A stretch of DNA of 33,203 nt from assembly GCA_948441955.1 (NCBI GenBank), contig CAOJQZ010000023.1, positions 1-33,203 of the forward strand, in the 5' to 3' direction. Shown here piece by piece: positions 30,812-33,203 of the stretch. Each line of letters starts with the position of its first letter. The stretch's first letter is position 1. Origin of the DNA: an uncultured Lachnospiraceae bacterium. Its GTDB lineage: Bacteria > Bacillota > Clostridia > Lachnospirales > Lachnospiraceae. A program made the position numbers and the translations under genes. A model generated the notes under the pieces. That model did not search any database. It was given only the letters and a program-made list of their open reading frames with translations, and was not told the origin of the DNA.

Positions 30812-31387
30812 TCAGATACCCGACACAAAAACCTCAACCCCAATGATTATCAAAATTACGCCGCCAAGTATCTGCGCTTTATCCGACAGCCTTGTCCCAA
30901 AAAGCTTCCCAAGTACAAGACCGCAAATACAAACTGCAAATGTTACTGCCGCGATAATAACCGATGCTGTAAAGGCCATAAGAAAATCATAATACGCAAT
31001 CGTAAAACCCACAGACAGCGCGTCAATAGAAGTAGCGGTTCCCTGTATAAGAAGCGCGCCGAAAGCCACGCCAGGGTTACCGCTTTCCTCCTTATTTTTG
31101 AGGGTTCCCTCCCGGATCATTTTTCCCCCGATAAATACTAGAAGCAGAAGTGCAAGCCACGGAATACATTTCTCAAACATTTTAAAGTACCGGGCCAGCG
31201 TATGTACAAAAAACCATCCTATCATGGGCATCAGCGCCTGAAACACAGCAAACACTCCTGCAATTTCACACATCTTCCCTCTCTTCATGTAAGGTTCGTT
31301 TAACCCATTTGCCATAGATACTGAGAAAGCATCCATCGAAAGCCCTGCTCCCAGCAAAACACTGTTTAAAAAAAATCGAAAATCCAT
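30812..31387 (-). CDS. mntP: MntP-family manganese efflux pump
   Basis: A 191-residue, six-helix membrane protein that exports Mn(II). The paired family motifs, each with a conserved aspartate, are GLSMDAFSVSMANGL near the N-terminus and GTATSIDALSVGFTIA near the middle. IGGKMIREG sits between the halves, and the C-terminus is GGVILIIIGVEVFVSGI. The open frame extends a further 70 codons into the upstream gene, but MDFRFFLNSVLLGAGLSMDAF is the family's normal start and has GGAGG 13 bases upstream. Only 35 bases separate it from the upstream gene, leaving no room for the yybP-ykoY manganese riboswitch often seen before mntP. Confidence 0.9.
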   Translation of the reverse strand: MDFRFFLNSVLLGAGLSMDAFSVSMANGLNEPYMKRGKMCEIAGVFAVFQALMPMIGWFFVHTLARYFKMFEKCIPWLALLLLVFIGGKMIREGTLKNKEESGNPGVAFGALLIQGTATSIDALSVGFTIAYYDFLMAFTASVIIAAVTFAVCICGLVLGKLFGTRLSDKAQILGGVILIIIGVEVFVSGI

Positions 31388-31422
31388 CTTTCGTCTGATT
31401 CCTCCGCTAACGTACTTTAAAA

Positions 31423-31839
31423 TCACAAAACGTGATACCGGGGCTTTTCCTCTCCGTAAAGCCAGTATAGCAGATATCCGCTTAAGAGTATTCCTACCGC
31501 ACAAAGACCGGAAAAGATAACTGCAAACTGCAGGCACACCTGTCCAAATATTTGAAATGGAAGGCGGCTGTAATCCCACACATTCATATGCAGCCATTTA
31601 TTTACAACAATTCCGGTAATAAATTCCATACTGGTCACAAAAATAACGCATCTTAATATTTGACGCCAGAGAGGCTCCTCCCAGTGGACCATTTTCCCCT
31701 GTATTGTAAAAAAAATCAGGCAGATTCCTCCCAGCACAAACATAGTCCAGTGGGAAAATCCCCGGAACAGAACCTCAAATCCATAATAAATACAACCGCC
31801 AAGGGCCCATAGAAATAAATACTCACTTAATTTCTTCAT
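31423..31839 (-). CDS. PF06541-family putative ABC-transporter-type membrane protein
   Basis: A 138-residue membrane protein with about four helices. It matches the Pfam family labelled putative ABC transporter type IV (CmpB), abundant in Clostridia. Recognisable segments are GGCIYYGFEVLFRGFSHWTMFVLGG, RCVIFVTSMEFITGIVVN and NVWDYSRLPFQIFGQVCLQFAV. No ATPase partner is present, so the transporter label is weak. Note that WDYS and the polar residues facing the membrane are the conserved family core. GAGG lies 8 bases before the ATG. It follows miaB by 80 bases and precedes mntP by 35. Confidence 0.83.
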   Translation of the reverse strand: MKKLSEYLFLWALGGCIYYGFEVLFRGFSHWTMFVLGGICLIFFTIQGKMVHWEEPLWRQILRCVIFVTSMEFITGIVVNKWLHMNVWDYSRLPFQIFGQVCLQFAVIFSGLCAVGILLSGYLLYWLYGEEKPRYHVL

Positions 31840-31854
31840 GTAAACAACCTCGCT

Positions 31855-31872
31855 CTATGTTCTCACACATAG
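31855..31872. repeat. Small inverted repeat CTATGT-TCTCAC-ACATAG in the gap after miaB
   Basis: Six-base arms flank a six-base loop, about 50 bases past the miaB stop. No T-run follows on the minus strand, so it does not look like a miaB terminator. It may be an operator or leader hairpin for the PF06541 gene, or chance. Confidence 0.25.
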
Positions 31873-31919
31873 TTTGGGCTTTTTAAGATTAGAATATAGG
31901 TGGTAGATATTTGAAGATC

Positions 31920-33203
31920 TTATAGGATCTGTTCCCCAATATAATAAAACCCTCTGCATTCTTTTAAAATAACGTTTACATATTGTCCAATAAGTGCTGC
32001 TTCTCCTTTAAAATGTACCAGAAGGTTATTGCTGAGTCTTCCTGTGACCATTGTTTTGTCATGATCACTGATATCTTCCACAAGCACTTCCTGCTGAGTA
32101 CCTTCGTGTACCGCGCATACCTCTGCCGCAGTTTCCTGCACTTCCTTTAACAGCCTTTCAAAACGCTCTTTTATAACGTCCTCTGGAACCTGCTCCTCCA
32201 TAACAGCGGCAGGCGTTCCTGTCCGTCTGGAATAAATGAAGGTAAATACACTGTCATAGCGTACCTTCCTTACAATATCAAGCGTATCCTGAAAATTGCT
32301 TTCTGTCTCCCCGGGAAATCCTACAATGATATCTGTCGTAAGCGAAATATCCGGCACAGCGGCACGAATCTTTCTCACCAGTTCAAGGTATTGCTCTTTT
32401 GTATACCGGCGGTTCATTTTTTTCAAAATCTCCGTACTTCCGGACTGTACCGGGAGATGGAGATGTTTACATATCTTTTTTGATCTTCTCATAACCTCAA
32501 TTAACTCGTCGGAGAGGTCTTTGGGATGCGAAGTCATAAAACGGATCCGTTTTATTCCGTCTATTTTCTCTATTTCTGTTAAGAGATCCGCGAATGATAC
32601 AGGCGTATCAAGGGTTTTTCCGTAAGAATTAACATTTTGTCCAAGCAGCATTATTTCGCTTACGCCATCCGCTGCCAGTCTTCTTATTTCCTGAATAACC
32701 GCTTCTGGATTCCTGCTTCTTTCACGCCCTCTTACATAAGGCACAATACAGTAGCTGCAGAAATTATTGCAGCCAAACATAATATTTACGCCTGACTTAA
32801 ATGCATATTTCCTTTCATTTGGAAGAGCCTCCACAATTTTATCCGTATCCTTCCAGATATCAATTACCATCCCCTCCGAATCAAACCGGGCGGCAAGAAG
32901 TTCGGCGAATTTATAGATGTTATGAGTGCCGAAAATAATATCCACGAACCTGTAGCTTTTTTTCAGTTTTTCTACAACTTCCGGCTCCTGCATCATACAG
33001 CCGCAAAGACCAATCATCATATGCGGATTTTTCTTTTTTCTGGGCTTTAGCTGGCCTAACCGTCCATACACTTTCGTGTTTGCGTTTTCCCGAACGGTAC
33101 ATGTATTATAAACCACAAAGTCTGCCCTGTCCTCTGCCTCCTCCGCAAAACCGATCTCCCTTAATACGCCCCGCAGCTTTTCAGAATCTCTTGCGTTCAT
33201 CTG
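31920..33203 (-). CDS. miaB: tRNA methylthiotransferase MiaB, N-terminus cut by window edge
   Basis: A radical SAM enzyme that converts N6-isopentenyladenosine 37 to its 2-methylthio form, acting after MiaA. The visible 427 residues begin QMNARDSEKLRGVL, so the first cluster-cysteine region and the true start lie beyond 33203. The remaining N-terminal cluster cysteines are in NTCTVRENA and GLCGCMMQE. The radical SAM CxxxCxxC motif is GCNNFCSYCIVPYVRGRERSR, followed by IMLLGQNVNSYG, HLHLPVQSGS and TDIIVGFPGET. The C-terminal TRAM domain ends LIGQYVNVILKECRGFYYIGE. Presence of miaA about 6 kb away on the same strand supports MiaB over MtaB or RimO. Confidence 0.95.
   Translation of the reverse strand, partial: QMNARDSEKLRGVLREIGFAEEAEDRADFVVYNTCTVRENANTKVYGRLGQLKPRKKKNPHMMIGLCGCMMQEPEVVEKLKKSYRFVDIIFGTHNIYKFAELLAARFDSEGMVIDIWKDTDKIVEALPNERKYAFKSGVNIMFGCNNFCSYCIVPYVRGRERSRNPEAVIQEIRRLAADGVSEIMLLGQNVNSYGKTLDTPVSFADLLTEIEKIDGIKRIRFMTSHPKDLSDELIEVMRRSKKICKHLHLPVQSGSTEILKKMNRRYTKEQYLELVRKIRAAVPDISLTTDIIVGFPGETESNFQDTLDIVRKVRYDSVFTFIYSRRTGTPAAVMEEQVPEDVIKERFERLLKEVQETAAEVCAVHEGTQQEVLVEDISDHDKTMVTGRLSNNLLVHFKGEAALIGQYVNVILKECRGFYYIGEQIL

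Noticed and set aside
31388..31422. Possible yybP-ykoY manganese riboswitch ahead of mntP
   Set aside because: The gap to the preceding gene is only 35 bases, too short for the aptamer, and no suitable structure is seen.

Overview
The window is a chromosomal segment from a Firmicute of class Clostridia, most likely family Lachnospiraceae. The evidence is gene order: miaB-mutS-mutL-miaA, radC-mreBCD-mrdA-minCDE-rodA-mgsA, and yggS-sepF-ylmH-lspA-rluD. Strong AGGAGG-type ribosome binding sites, frequent TTG/GTG starts, a MinE beside MinCD, and small families common in this group (DUF4321, DUF378, PF06541) agree with this. Genus cannot be decided. There is no rRNA, tRNA, CRISPR array, insertion sequence or prophage, and no stretch over 300 bases lacks a gene (the longest gap is 279-549).

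Layout. 1-278: 5' part of an ECF sigma factor gene leaving the left edge. 550-1881: a stand-alone AAA ATPase with a DUF4143-like C-terminus, with its own promoter. 1992-2726: a TtcA-like PP-loop enzyme, one of only two plus-strand genes. 2728-3366: a cytidylate-kinase-like protein with its own promoter. 3468-9272, read right to left: a probable operon of radical SAM protein, HlyD-like protein, YggS, SepF, YlmH, LspA and an RluD-type pseudouridine synthase. 9353-9565: a small DUF378 membrane protein (plus strand), divergent from that operon. A strong hairpin at 9564-9605 separates it from the next unit.

9610-20109, right to left: a probable 12-gene cell-shape and division-site operon with a recognisable promoter at 20150-20178. 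The order is DUF4321 protein, RadC, MreB, MreC, MreD, PBP2 (MrdA), MinC, MinD, MinE, RodA, methylglyoxal synthase and a D,D-carboxypeptidase. Cell-wall elongation (MreBCD, PBP2, RodA), septum placement (MinCDE) and peptide trimming (carboxypeptidase) are thus co-transcribed, with MgsA and RadC as passengers of other function.

20211-33203, right to left: MiaB (truncated by the right edge), a PF06541 membrane protein, an MntP-type Mn efflux pump, a GNAT acetyltransferase, then MutS, MutL, MiaA, a 98-residue unknown protein, a methionine-gamma-lyase-family PLP enzyme and two flavoproteins. An internal promoter lies just upstream of mutS.

The window is mostly housekeeping, and I found no convincing undescribed multi-gene system. 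The best leads are a divergent MreB with altered phosphate-binding residues, a roughly 250-residue insertion in PBP2, the unknown DUF4321 membrane protein heading the shape operon, a transporter-less HlyD-like protein beside sepF, and palindromic sites upstream of the ECF sigma gene. Many starts were set by ribosome binding sites and differ from the longest possible reading frame.
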